This document shows, piece after piece, positions 34,197-47,800 of a DNA stretch of 64,000 nt. The translations under genes were made by a program, and so were the position numbers. The notes beneath the pieces were generated by a model. The model saw nothing but the letters and a program-made list of their open reading frames with translations, was not told where the DNA came from and ran no database searches. The stretch's first letter is position 1. Each line of letters starts with the position of its first letter. Source of the stretch: Aristolochia californica (Eukaryota > Streptophyta > Magnoliopsida > Piperales > Aristolochiaceae); contig JARWKL010000010.1 of the NCBI GenBank assembly GCA_029961685.1, positions 13,785,931-13,849,930 of the forward strand. Reading direction: 5' to 3'.

Positions 34197-36516
34197 GTGG
34201 AATTTCCCAAACACATATTTTGGGGTTCATTTTTAGTGCGTGATATAATTTTCTATTCATTATTATAGTTTTCAAATTTTTTTGCACACATGAACTCTAA
34301 AATTTTCATTTTGTTGCGATCTTATATCTTTTTTTGTATACGAGGAGAAATGGGAGTCACAAGTTTGGACTTGAAAAAAAAAAAATTTGAACATAAAAAA
34401 ATGGGGATGCACAAATGCTGGGAGAGATAATTCCAAAGAGTATTTTTAAAGATAGGCAAAAAAGTGGGTTGTTTGGCTCTGGTAAATATCCAACCACTTG
34501 AGAATTCAACTTTTTCTACCCCCCCTTAATTTTTGGCCACTTGCATTGTCAACATGCTTGTGGCATGCACACCCACCACACTTAAAGCATGTTGGGATCA
34601 GTTACAAGTCCCTTTCCAATAAAATTCCACCAAACTATTATTAGGGGGTTGTACTAGTGGAATTTCCCAAACATGGATTTTGGGGTTCATTTTTAGTGCG
34701 TGAAATAATTTTCTATTCATTATTATAGTTTTAAATTTTTTTTGCACACATGATCTCTAAAATTTTCATTTTGTTGCGATCTTATATCTTTTTTGTTTAC
34801 GTGGAAAAATGGGAGTCAAAAGTTTGGACCTGAAAAAAAGAAAATTTTGAACATCAAAAAATGGGGATGCACAAATGCTGGGAGAGATAATTCCAAAGAG
34901 TATCTGTGATTTTTAAGGATAGGCAAAAAAGTGGGTTGTTTGTCTCTGGTAAATATCCAACCACTCGAGAATTCAACTTTTTCTACCCCCCCTTATTTTT
35001 GGTCACTTGCATCCTCAACATGCATGTGGCATGCACACCCACCACACTTAAAGCATGTTGGGATCAGTTACAAGTCCCTTTCACATACAATTCCACCAAG
35101 CTATTATTAGGGGGTTGTACTTGTGGAATTTCCCAAAGATGGATTTTGGGGTTCATTTTTAGTGCGTGAAATAATTTTCTATTAATTATTATAGTTTTCA
35201 AATTTTTTTGCACACATGATCTCTAAAATTTTCATTTTGTTGCGATCTTATATGTTTTTTGTTTACGAGGAAAAATGGGAGTCACAAGTTTGGACCTGAA
35301 AAAAAAAAAAGTTTGTACATCCAAAATGGGGATGCACAAATGCTGGGAGAGATAATTCCAAAGAGTATCTATGATTTTTAAGGAGAGGAAAAAACGAGGG
35401 TTGTTTGGCTATGGTAAATATCCAACCACTTGAGAATTCAACTTTTTCTACCCCCCCTAATTTTTGGCCACTTGCATCCTCAACATGCTTGTGGCATGCA
35501 CACCCACCACACTTCAAGCATGTTGGGATCAGTTACAAGTCCCTTTCCTATAAAATTCCACCAAGCTATTATTAGGGGGTTGTACTAGTGGAATTTCCCA
35601 AACATGGATTTTGGGGTTCATTTTTAGTGCGTGAAATAATTTTCTATTCATTATTAAAGTTTTCAAATTTTTTTGCACACATGAACTCCTAAATTTCCAT
35701 TTGTTGCGATCTTATATGTTTTTTGTTTACGAGGAAAAATGGGAGTCACAGGTTTGGACCTGAAAAAAAAAAAAGTTTGTACATCCAAAATGGGGATGCA
35801 CAAATGCTGGGAGAGATAATTCCAAAGAGTATCTATGATTTTTAAGGAGAGGAAAAAACGAGGGTTGTTTGGCTCTGGTAAATATCCAACCACTTGAGAA
35901 TTCAACTTTTTCTACCCCCCCTAATTTTTGGCCACTTGCATCCTCAACATGCTTGTGGCATGCACACCCACCACACTTCAAGCATGTTGGGATCAGTTAC
36001 AAGTCCCTTTCCTATAAAATTCCACCAAGCTATTATTAGGGGGTTGTACTAGTGGAATTTCCCAAACATGGATTTTGGGGTTCATTTTTAGTGCGTGAAA
36101 TAATTTTCTATTCATTATTAAAGTTTTCAAATTTTTTTGCACACATGAACTCCTAAATTTCCATTTGTTGCGATCTTATATCTTTTTTGTTTACGAGGAA
36201 AAATGGGAGTCACAAGTTTGGACCTCAAAAAAAAAAAATGTTTGTACATCCAAAATGGGGATGCACAAATGCTGGGAGAGATAATTCCAAAGAGTATCTG
36301 TGATTTTTAAGGATAGGCAAAAAAGTGGGTTGTTCGGCTCTGGTAAATATCCAACCACTCGAGAATTCAACTTTTTCTACCCCCCCTAATTTTTGGCCAC
36401 TTGCATCCTCAACATGCCTGTGGCATGCACACCCACCACACTTAAAGCATGTTGGGATCAGTTACAAGTCCCTTTCCTATAAAATTCCACCAAGCTATTA
36501 TTAGGGGGTTGTACTA
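34197..36516. repeat. 5-mer HOR unit A-B-C-D/C-D with a 7-bp deletion in A
   Basis: A 34197-34656 (460 bp), B 34657-35122, C 35123-35587, D/C hybrid 35588-36051, D 36052-36516; 2320 bp. A reads gagtatttttaaag near 34438 and lacks the usual ctgcgat (7 bp). The D/C hybrid is D through catttgttgcgatc, then C from atatgttttttg. B ends with cacatacaattcc, a private change. Confidence 0.93.
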
Positions 36517-37905
36517 GTGGAATTTCCCAAACACATATTTTGGGGTTCATTTTTAGTGCGTGATATAATTTTCTATTCATTATTATAGTTTTCAAATTTT
36601 TTTGCACACATGAACTCTAAAATTTTCATTTTGTTGCGATCTTATATCTTTTTTTGTATACGAGGAGAAATGGGAGTCACAAGTTTGGACTTGAAAAAAA
36701 AAAAATTTGAACATAAAAAAATGGGGATGCACAAATGCTGGGAGAGATAATTCCAAAGAGTATTTTTAAAGATAGGCAAAAAAGTGGGTTGTTTGGCTCT
36801 GGTAAATATCCAACCACTTGAGAATTCAACTTTTTCTACCCCCCCTTAATTTTTGGCCACTTGCATTGTCAACATGCTTGTGGCATGCACACCCACCACA
36901 CTTAAAGCATGTTGGGATCAGTTACAAGTCCCTTTCACATACAATTCCACCAAGCTATTATTAGGGGGTTGTACTTGTGGAATTTCCCAAAGATGGATTT
37001 TGGGGTTCATTTTTAGTGCGTGAAATAATTTTCTATTAATTATTATAGTTTTCAAATTTTTTTGCACACATGATCTCTAAAATTTTCATTTTGTTGCGAT
37101 CTTATATGTTTTTTGTTTACGAGGAAAAATGGGAGTCACAAGTTTGGACCTGAAAAAAAAAAAAGTTTGTACATCCAAAATGGGGATGCACAAATGCTGG
37201 GAGAGATAATTCCAAAGAGTATCTATGATTTTTAAGGAGAGGAAAAAACGAGGGTTGTTTGGCTCTGGTAAATATCCAACCACTTGAGAATTCAACTTTT
37301 TCTACCCCCCCTAATTTTTGGTCACTTGCATCCTCAACATGCTTGTGGCATGCACACCCACCACACTTCAAGCATGTTGGGATCAGTTACAAGTCCCTTT
37401 CCTATAAAATTCCACCAAGCTATTATTAGGGGGTTGTACTAGTGGAATTTCCGAAACAAGGATTTTGGGGTTCATTTTTAGTGCGTGAAATAATTTTCTA
37501 TTCATTATTAAAGTTTTCTAATTTTTTTACACACATGAACTCCTAAATTTTCATTTGTTGCGATCTTATATCTTTTTTGTTTACGAGGAAAAATGGGAGT
37601 CACAAGTTTGGACCTCAAAAAAAAAAATGTTTGTACATCCAAAATGGGGATGCACAAATGCTGGGAGAGATAATTCCAAAGAGTATCTGTGATTTTTAAG
37701 GATAGGCAAAAAAGTGGGTTGTTCGGCTCTGGTAAATATCCAACCACTCGAGAATTCAACTTTTTCTACCCCCCCTAATTTTTGGCCACTTGCATCCTCA
37801 ACATGCCTATGGCATGCACACCCACCACACTTAAAGCATGTTGGGATCAGTTAAGAGTCCCTTTCCTATAAAATTCCACCAAGCTATTATTAGGGGGTTG
37901 TACTA
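36517..37905. repeat. 3-mer HOR unit: A/B fusion, C, D
   Basis: A/B fusion 36517-36976 (460 bp), C 36977-37441, D 37442-37905; 1389 bp. The first monomer has the same 7-bp loss as the A at 34197, and its tail has the B-type cacatacaattcc seen at the end of the B at 34657. One monomer was removed by crossover between A and B of a copy of the preceding unit. D is divergent (ccgaaacaagg, ttctaattttttt, tatggcatg). Confidence 0.93.
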
Positions 37906-40698
37906 GTGGAATTTCCCAAACACATATTTTGGGGTTCATTTTTAGTGCGTGATATAATTTTCTATTCATTATTATAGTTTTCAAATTTTTTTGCACACAT
38001 GAACTCTAAAATTTTCATTTTGTTGCGATCTTATATCTTTTTTTGTATACGAGGAGAAATGGGAGTCACAAGTTTGGACTTGAAAAAAAAAAAATTTGAA
38101 CATAAAAAAATGGGGATGCACAAATGCTGGGAGAGATAATTCCAAAGAGTATCTGCGATTTTTAAAGATAGGCAAAAAAGTGGGTTGTTTGGCTCTGGTA
38201 AATATCCAACCACTTGAGAATTCAACTTTTTCTACCCCCCCTTAATTTTTGGCCACTTGCATTGTCAACATGCTTGTGGCATGCACACCCACCACACTTA
38301 AAGCATGTTGGGATCAGTTACAAGTCCCTTTCCAATAAAATTCCACCAAACTATTATTAGGGGGTTGTACTAGTGGAATTTCCCAAACATGGATTTTGGG
38401 GTTCATTTTTAGTGCGTGAAATAATTTTCTATTCATTATTATAGTTTTAAAATTTTTTTGCACACATGATCTCTAAAATTTTCATTTTGTTGCGATCTTA
38501 TATCTTTTTTGTTTACGTGGAAAAATGGGAGTCAAAACTTTGGACCTGAAAAAAAGAAAATTTTGAACATCAAGAAATGGGGATGCACAAATGCTGGGAG
38601 AGATAATTCCAAAGAGTATCTGTGATTTTTAAGGATAGGCAAAAAAGTGGGTTGTTTGTCTCTGGTAAATATCCAACCACTCGAGAATTCAACTTTTTCT
38701 ACCCCCCCTTATTTTTGGTCACTTGCATCCTCAACATGCATGTGGCATGCACACCCACCAGACTTAAAGCATGTTGGGATCAGTTACAAGTCCCTTTCAC
38801 ATAAAATTCCACCAAGCTATTATTAGGGGATTGTACTTGTGGAATTTCCCAAAGATGGATTTTGGGGTTCATTTTTAGTGCGTGAAATAATTTTCTATTA
38901 ATTATTATAGTTTTCAAATTTTTTTGCACACACGATCTCTAAAATTTTCATTTTGTTGCGATCTTATATGTTTTTTGTTTACGAGGAAAAATGGGAGTCA
39001 CAAGTTTGGACCTGAAAAAAAAAAAAGTTTGTACATCCAAAATGGGGATGCACAAATGCTGGGAGAGATAATTCCAAAGAGTATCTATGATTTTTAAGGA
39101 GAGGAAAAAACGAGGGTTGTTTGGCTCTGGTAAATATCCAACCACTTGAGAATTCAACTTTTTCTACCCCCCCTAATTTTTGGCCACTTGCATCCTCAAC
39201 ATGCTTGTGGCATGCACACTCACCACACTTCAAGCATGTTGGGATCAGTTACAAGTCCCTTTCACATAAAATTCCACCAAGCTATTATTAGGGGGTTGTA
39301 CTTGTGGAATTTCCCAAAGATGGATTTTGGGGTTCATTTTTAGTGCGTGAAATAATTTTCTATTAATTATTATAGTTTTCAAATTTTTTTGCACACATGA
39401 TCTCTAAAATTTTCATTTTGTTGCGATCTTATATGTTTTTTGTTTACGAGGAAAAATGGGAGTCACAAGTTTGGACCTGAAAAAAAAAAAAGTTTGTACA
39501 TCCAAAATGGGGATGCACAAATGCTGGGAGAGATAATTCCAAAGAGTATCTGTGATTTTTAAGGATAGGCAAAAAAGTGGGTTGTTTGTCTCTGGTAAAT
39601 ATCCAACCACTCGAGAATTCAACTTTTTCTACCCCCCCTTATTTTTGGTCACTTGCATCCTCAACATGCTTCTGGCATGCACACCCACCACACTTAAAGC
39701 ATGTTGGGATCAGTTACAAGTCCCTTTCACATAAAATTCCACCAAGCTATTATTAGGGGGTTGTACTTGTGGAATTTCCCAAAGATGGATTTTGGGGTTC
39801 ATTTTTAGTGCGTGAAATAATTTTCTATTAATTATTATAGTTTTCAAATTTTTTTGCACACATGATCTCTAAAATTTTCATTTTGTTGCGTTCTTATATG
39901 TTTTTTGTTTACGAGGAAAAATGGGAGTCACAAGTTTGGACCTGAAAAAAAAAAAGTTTGTACATCCAAAATGGGGATGCACAAATGCTGGGAGAGATAA
40001 TTCCAAAGAGTATCTATGATTTTTAAGGATAGGAAAAAACGAGGGTAGTTTGGCTCTGGTAAATATCCAACCACTTGAGAATTCAACTTTTTCTACCCCC
40101 CCTAATTTTTGGCCACTTGCATCCTCAACATGCTAGTGGCATGCACACCCACCACACTTCAAGCATGTTGGGATCAGTTACAAGTCCCTTTCCTATAAAA
40201 TTCCACCAAGCTATTATTAGGGGGTTGTACTAGTGGAATTTCCCAAACATGGATTTTGGGGTTCATTTTTAGTGCGTGAAATAATTTTCTATTCATTATT
40301 AAAGTTTTCAAATTTTTTTGCACACATGAACTCTAAAATTTTCATTTTGTTGCGATCTTATATCTTTTTTTGTATACGAGGAGAAATGGGAGTCACAAGT
40401 TTGGACTTGAAAAAAAAAAATTTGAACATAAAAAGATGGGGATGCACAAATGCTGGGAGAGATAATTCCAAAGAGTATCTGCGATTTTTAAAGATAGGCA
40501 AAAAAGTGGGTTGTTTGGCTCTGGTGAATATCCAACCACTTGAGAATTCAACTTTTTCTACCCCCCCTTAATTTTTGGCCACTTGCAGTGTCAACATGCT
40601 TGTGGCATGCACACCCACCACACTTAAAGCATGTTGGGATCAGTTACAAGTCCCTTTCCAATAAAATTCCACCAAACTATTATTAGGGGGTTGTACTA
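37906..40698. repeat. Irregular block A-B-C-C/B-C-D/A
   Basis: A 37906-38372, B 38373-38838, C with B-type tail 38839-39303, C/B hybrid 39304-39768, C 39769-40232, D/A hybrid 40233-40698. Private marks are cacactcacc (38839 copy), catgcttctgg (39304 copy), and gcgttcttatatg, gggtagtttgg and catgctagtgg (39769 copy). The D/A hybrid is D through cattattaaag and A from gaactctaaaa. It removes a stop and so contains a 112-codon open frame that has no other support as a gene. Confidence 0.9.
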
Positions 40699-43026
40699 GT
40701 GGAATTTCCCAAACATGGATTTTGGGGTTCATTTTTAGTGCGTGAAATAATTTTCTATTCATTATTATAGTTTTAAAATTTTTTTGCACACATGATCTCT
40801 AAAATTTTCATTTTGTTGCAATCTTATATCTTTTTTGTTTACGTGGAAAAATGGGAGTCAAAAGTTTGGACCTGAAAAAAAGAAAATTTTGAACATCAAA
40901 AAATGGGGATGCACAAATGCTGGGAGAGATAATTCCAAAGAGTATCTGTGATTTTTAAGGATAGGCAAAAAAGTGGGTTGTTTGTCTCTGGTAAATATCC
41001 AACCACTCGAGAATTCAACTTTTTGTACCCCCCCTTATTTTTGGTCACTTGCATCCTCAACATGCATGTGGCATGCACACCCACCACACTTAAAGCATGT
41101 TGGGATCAGTTACAAGTCCCTTTCACATAAAATTCCACCAAGCTATTATTAGGGGGTTGTACTTGTGGAATTTCCCAAAGATGGATTTTGGGGTTCATTT
41201 TTAGTGCGTGAAATAATTTTCTATTAATTATTATAGTTTTCAAATTTTTTTGCACACATGATCTCTAAAATTTTGATTTTGTTGCGATCTTATATGTTTT
41301 TTGTTTACGAGGAAAAATGGGAGTCACAAGTTTGGACCTGAAAAAAAAAAAGTTTGTACATCCAAAATGGGGATGCACAAATGCTGGGAGAGATAATTCC
41401 AAAGAGTATCTATGATTTTTAAGGAGAGGAAAAAACGAGGGTTGTTTGGCTCTGGTAAATATCCAACCACTTGAGAATTCAACTTTTTCAACCCCCCCTA
41501 ATTTTTGGCCACTTGCATCCTCAACATGCTTGTGGCATGCACACTCACCACACTTCAAGCATGTTGGGATCAGTTACAAGTCCCTTTCACATAAAATTCC
41601 ACCAAGCTATTATTAGGGGGTTGTACTTGTGGAATTTCCCAAAGATGGATTTTGGGGTTCATTTTTAGTGCGTGAAATAATTTTCTATTAATTATTATAG
41701 TTTTCAAATTTTTTTGCACACATGATCTCTAAAATTTTCATTTTGTTGCGATCTTATATGTTTTTTGTTTACGAGGAAAAATGGGAGTCACAAGTTTGGA
41801 CCTGAAAAAAAAAAAAAGTTTGTACATCCAAAATGGGGATGCACAAATGCTGGGAGAGATAATTCCAAAGAGTATCTGTGATTTTTAAGGATAGGCAAAA
41901 AAGTGGGTTGTTTGTCTCTGGTAAATATCCAACCACTCGAGAATTCAACTTTTTCTACCCCCCCTTATTTTTGGTCACTTGCATCCTCAACATGCTTCTG
42001 GCATGCACACCCACCACACTTAAAGCATGTTGGGATCAGTTACAAGTCCCTTTCACATAAAATTCCACCAAGCTATTATTAGGGGGTTGTACTTGTGGAA
42101 TTTCCCAAAGATGGATTTTGGGGTTCATTTTTAGTGCGTGAAATAATTTTCTATTAATTATTATAGTTTTCAAATTTTTTTGCACACATGATCTCTAAAA
42201 TTTTCATTTTGTTGCGTTCTTATATGTTTTTTGTTTACGAGGAAAAATGGGAGTCACAAGTTTGGACCTGAAAAAAAAAAAGTTTGTACATCCAAAATGG
42301 GGATGCACAAATGCTGGGAGAGATAATTCCAAAGAGTATCTATGATTTTTAAGGATAGGAAAAAACGAGGGTAGTTTGGCTCTGGTAAATATCCAACCAC
42401 TTGAGAATTCAACTTTTTCTACCCCCCCTAATTTTTGGCCACTTGCATCCTCAACATGCTAGTGGCATGCACACTCACCACACTTCAAGCATGTTGGGAT
42501 CAGTTACAAGTCCCTTTCACATAAAATTCCACCAAGCTATTATTAGGGGGTTGTACTTGTGGAATTTCCCAAAGATGGATTTTGGGGTTCATTTTTAGTG
42601 CGTGAAATAATTTTCTATTCATTATTATAGTTTTAAAATTTTTTTGCACACATGATCTCTAAAATTTTCATTTTGTTGCGATCTTATATCTTTTTTGTTT
42701 ACGTGGAAAAATGGGAGTCAAAAGTTTGGACCTGAAAAAAAGAAAATTTTGAACATCAAAAAATGGGGATGCACAAATGCTGGGAGAGATAATTCCAAAG
42801 AGTATCTGTGATTTTTAAGGATAGGCAAAAAAGTGGGTTGTTTGTCTCTGGTAAATATCCAACCACTCGAGAATTCAACTTTTTCTACCCCCCCCCTTAT
42901 TTTTGGTCACTTGCATCCTCAACATGCATGTGGCATGCACACCCACCACACTTAAAGCATGTTGGGATCAGTTACAAGTCCCTTTCACATAAAATTCCAC
43001 CAAGCTATTATTAGGGGGTTGTACTT
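40699..43026. repeat. Irregular block B-C-C/B-C-B, repeating the marks of 38839-40232
   Basis: B 40699-41164 (tttttgtacccc), C with B-type tail 41165-41628, C/B hybrid 41629-42094, C 42095-42558, B with C-type head 42559-43026. The three middle monomers repeat the private marks of 38839-40232, offset 2325-2326 bp. The B at 42559 starts cccaaagatgg like C and has a long C run (nine or ten C) near 42888. Confidence 0.9.
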
Positions 43027-44837
43027 GTGGAATTTCCCAAAGATGGATTTTGGGGTTCATTTTTAGTGCGTGAAATAATTTTCTATTAATTATTATAGTT
43101 TTCAAATTTTTTTGCACACATGATCTCTAAAATTTTCATTTTGTTGCGATCTTATATGTTTTTTGTGTACGAGGAAAAATGGGAGTCACAAGTTTGGACC
43201 TGAAAAAAAAAAAAGTTTGTACATCCAAAATGGGGATGCACAAATGCTGGGAGAGATAATTCCAAAGAGTATCTATGATTTTTAAGGATAGGAAAAAACG
43301 AGGGTTGTTTGGCTCTGGTAAATATCCAACCACTTGAGAATTCAACTTTTTCTACCCCCCCTAATTTTTGGGCACTTGCATCCTCAACATGCTTGTGGCA
43401 TGCACACCCACCACACTTCAAGCATGTTGGGATCAGTTACAAGTCCCTTTCCTATAAAATTCCACCAAGCTATTATTAGGGGGTTGTACTAGTGGAATTT
43501 CCCAAACATGGATTTTGGGTTTCATTTTTAGTGCGTGAAATAATTTTCTATTCATTATTATAGTTTTAAATTTTTTTGCACACATGAACTCCAAAATTTT
43601 CATTTGTTGCGATCTTATATCTTTTTTGTTTACGAGGAAAAATGGGAGTCAAAAGTTTGGACCTGAAAAAAAGAAAATTTTGAACATCAAAAAATGGGGA
43701 TGCACAAATGCTGGGAGAGATAATTCCAAAGAGTATCTGTGATTTTTAAGGATAGGCAAAAAAGTGGGTTGTTTGTCTCTGGTAAATATCCAACCACTTG
43801 AGAATTCAACTTTTTCTACCCCCCCTAATTTTTGGCCACTTGCATCCTCAACATGCTTGTGGCATGCACACCCACCACACTTCAAGCATGTTGGGATCAG
43901 TTACAAGTCCCTTTCCTATAAAATTCCACCAAGCTATTATTAGGGGGTTGTACTAGTGGAATTTCCCAAACATGGATTTTGGGGTTCATTTTTAGTGCGT
44001 GAAATAATTTTCTATTCATTTTGTTGCGATCTTATATCTTTTTTGTTTACGTGGAAAAATGGGAGTCAAAAGTTTGGACCTGAAAAAAAGAAAATTTTGA
44101 ACATAAAAAATGGGGATGCACAAATGCTGGGAGAGATAATTCCAAAGAGTATCTATGATTTTTAAGGAGAGGAAAAAACGAGGGCTGTTTGGCTCTGGTA
44201 AATATCCAACCACTTGAGAATTCAACTTTTTCTACCCCCCCTAATTTTTGGCCACTTGCATCCTCAACATGCTTGTGGCATGCACACCCACCACACTTCA
44301 AGCATGTTGGGATCAGTTACAAGTCCCTTTCCTATAAAATTCCACCAAGCTATTATTAGGGGGTTGTACTAGTGGAATTTCCCAAACATGGATTTTGGGG
44401 TTCATTTTTAGTGCGTGAAATAATTTTCTATTCATTATTAAAGTTTTCAAATTTTTTTGCACACATGAAGTCCAAAATTTTCATTTGTTGCGATCTTATA
44501 TCTTTTTTGTTTACGAGGAAAAATGGGAGTCACAAGTTTGGACCTCAAAAAAAAAAAATGTTTGTACATCCAAAATGGTGATGCACAAATGCTGGGAGAG
44601 ATAATTCCAAAGAGTATCTGTGATTTTTAAGGATAGGCAAAAAACGAGGGTTGTTTGGCTCTGGTAAATATCCAACCACTTGAGAATTCAACTTTTTCTA
44701 CCCCCCCTAATTTTTGGCCACTTGCATCCTCAACATGCCTGTGGCATGCACACCCACCACACTTAAAGCATGTTGGGATCAGTTACAAGTCCCTTTCCTA
44801 TAAAATTCCACCAAGCTATTATTAGGGTGTTGTACTA
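43027..44837. repeat. Irregular block: C, four-part mosaic, truncated B/C, D
   Basis: C 43027-43491 (ttgtgtacgagg), mosaic 43492-43955, truncated B/C 43956-44371 (416 bp), D 44372-44837. The mosaic passes from B-like (cattattatag) to D-like (gaactccaaaa, catttgttgcg), back to B (broken A tract, ttgtctctgg), then to C (cttcaagc). The D has C-type aaaaacgagggttg and cacttgag in its second half but keeps catgcctgtgg, and its junction reads attagggtgttg. Confidence 0.88.
43956..44371. repeat. Truncated B/C monomer, 49-bp internal deletion
   Basis: 416 bp, the shortest complete monomer of the window. At 44012-44030 ctattcatt runs straight into ttgttgcgat. In an intact B, 49 bp lie between them. 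Both deletion ends carry ttcatt, which points to slippage or end joining at microhomology. The rest of the monomer is the same B/C type as 47631 and 55078 (gaacataaaaaatgg, then ctatgatttttaaggagagg). Confidence 0.92.
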
Positions 44838-47800
44838 GTGGAATTTCCCAAACTTGGATTTTGGGGTTCATTTTTAGTGCGTGAAATAATTTTTTATTCA
44901 TTATTATAGTTTTAAAATTTTTTTGCACACATGATCTCTAAAATTTTCATTTTTTGCGATCTTATATCTTTTTTTGTATACGAGGAGAAATGGGAGTCAC
45001 AAGTTTGGACTTGAAAAAAAAAAAATTTGAACATAAAAAAATGGGGATGCACAAATGCTGGGAGAGATAATTCCAAAGAGTATCTGCGATTTTTAAAGAT
45101 AGGCAAAAAATTGGGTTGTTTGGCTCTGGTAAATATCCAACCACTTGAGAATTCAACTTTTTCTACCCCCCCTTAATTTTTGGCCACTTGCATTGTCAAC
45201 ATGCTTGTGGCATGCACACCCACCACACTTCAAGCATGTTGGGATCAGTTACAAGTCCCTTTCCAATAAAATTCCACCAAACTATTATTAGGGGGTTGTA
45301 CTAGTGGAATTTCCCAAACATGGATTTTGGGGTTCATTTTTAGTGCGTGAAATAATTTTCTATTCCTTATTATAGTTTTAAAATTTTTTTGCACACATGA
45401 TCTCTAAAATTTTCATTTTGTTGCGATCTTATATCTTTTTTGTTTACGTGGAAAAATGGGAGTCAAAAGTTTGGACCTGAAAAAAAGAAAATTTTGAACA
45501 TCAAAAAATGGGGATGCACAAATGCTGGGAGAGATAATTCCAAAGAGTATCTGTGATTTTTAAGGATAGGCAAAAAAGTGGGTTGTTTGTCTCTGGTAAA
45601 TATCCAACCACTCGAGAATTCAACTTTTTCTACCCCCCTTATTTTTGGTCACTTGCATCCTCAACATGCATTTGGCATGCACACCCACCACACTTAAAGC
45701 ATGTTGGGATCAGTTACAAGTCCCTTTCACATAAAATTCCACCAAGCTATTATTAGGGGGTTGTACTTGTGGAATTTCCCAAAGATGGATTTTGGGGTTC
45801 ATTTTTAGTGCGTGAAATAATTTTCTATTAATTATTATAGTTTTCAAATTTTTTTGCACACATGATCTATAAAATTTTCATTTTGTTGCGATCTTATATG
45901 TTTTTTGTTTACGAGGAAAAATGGGAGTCACAAGTTTGGACCTGAAAAAAAAAAAAGTTTGTACATCCAAAATGGGGATGCACAAATGCTGGGAGAGATA
46001 ATTCCAAAGAGTATCTGTGATTTTTAAGGATAGGCAAAAAAGTGGGTTGTTTGCCTCTGGTAAATATCCAACCACTCGAGAATTCAACTTTTTCTACCCC
46101 CCCTTATTTTTGGTCACTTGCATCCTCAACATGCTTGTGGCATGCACACCCACCACACTTAAAGCATGTTGGGATCAGTTACAAGTCTCTTTCACATAAA
46201 ATTCCACCAAGCTATTATTAGGGGGTTGTACTTGTGGAATTTCCCAAAGATGGATTTTGGGGTTCATTTTTAGTGAGTGAAATAATTTTCTATTAATTAT
46301 TATAGTTTTCAAATTTTTTTGCACACATGATCTCTAAAATTTTCATTTTGTTGCGATCTTATATGTTTTTTGTTTACGAGGAAAAATGGGAGTCACAAGT
46401 TTGGACCTCAAAAAAAAAAAAGTTTGTACATCCAAAATGGGGATGCACAAATGCTGGGAGAGATAATTCCAAAGAGTATCTATGATTTTTAAGGAGAGGA
46501 AAAAACGAGGGTTGTTTGGCTCTGGCAAATATCCAACCACTTGAGAATTCAACTTTTTCTACCCCCCCTAATTTTTGGCCACTTGCATCCTCAACATGCT
46601 TGTGGCATGCACACCCACCACACTTCAAGCATGTTGGGACCAGTTACAAGTCCCTTTCCTATAAAATTCCACCAAGCTATTATTAGGGGGTTGTACTAGT
46701 GGAATTTCCCAAACACATATTTTGGGGTTCATTTTTAGTGCGTGATATAATTTTCTATTCATTATTATAGTTTTCAAATTTTTTTGCACACATGAACTCT
46801 AAAATTTTCATTTTGTTGCGATCTTATATCTTTTTTTGTATACGAGGAGAAATGGGAGTCACAATATTGGACTTGAAAAAAAAAAAATTTGAACATAAAA
46901 AAATGGGGATGCACAAATGCTGGGAGAGATAATTCCAAAGAGTATCTGCGATTTTTAAAGATAGGCAAAAAAGTGGGTTGTTTGGCTCTGGTAAATATCC
47001 AACCACTTGAGAATTCAACTTTTTCTACCCCCCCCTAATTTTTGGACACTTGCATCCTCAACATGCTTGTGGCATGCACACTCACCACACTTCAAGCATG
47101 TTGGGATCAGTTACAAGTCCCTTTCCTATAAAATTCCACCAAGCTATTTTTAGGGGGTTGTACTTGTGGAATTTCCCAAACATGGATTTTGGGGTTCATT
47201 TTTAGTGCGTGAAATAATTTTCTATTCATTATTAAAGTTTTCAAATTTTTTTGCACACATGAACTCCAAAATTTTCATTTGTTGCGATCTTATATCTTTT
47301 TTGTTTACGAGGAAAAATGGGAGTCACAAGTTTGGACCTCAAAAAAAAAAATGTTTGTACATCCAAAATGGGGATGCATAAATGCTGGGAGAGATAATTC
47401 CAAAGAGTATCTGTGATTTTTAAAGATAGGCAAAAAAGTGGGTTGTTTGGCTCTGGTAAATATCCAACCACTTGAGAATTCAACTTTTTCTACCCCCCCT
47501 TAATTTTTGGCCACTTGCATTGTCAACATGCTTGTGGCATGCACACCCACCACACTTAAAGCATGTTGGGATCAGTTACAAGTCCCTTTCCAATAAAATT
47601 CCACCAAACTATTATTAGGGGGTTGTACTAGTGGAATTTCCCAAACATGGATTTTGGGGTTCATTTTTAGTGCGTGAAATAATTTTCTATTCATTATTAT
47701 AGTTTTAAAATTTTTTTGCACACATGATCTCTAAAATTTTCATTTTGTTGCGATCTTATATCTTTTTTGTTTACGTGGAAAAATGGGAGTCAAAAGTTTG

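Noticed and set aside
40233..40571. Longest open frame (112 codons), with another of the same length at 60200-60538
   Set aside because: Both arise because hybrid monomers (D/A and A/D/A) join two frames that are normally interrupted. The peptides are just translated satellite with no independent conservation.
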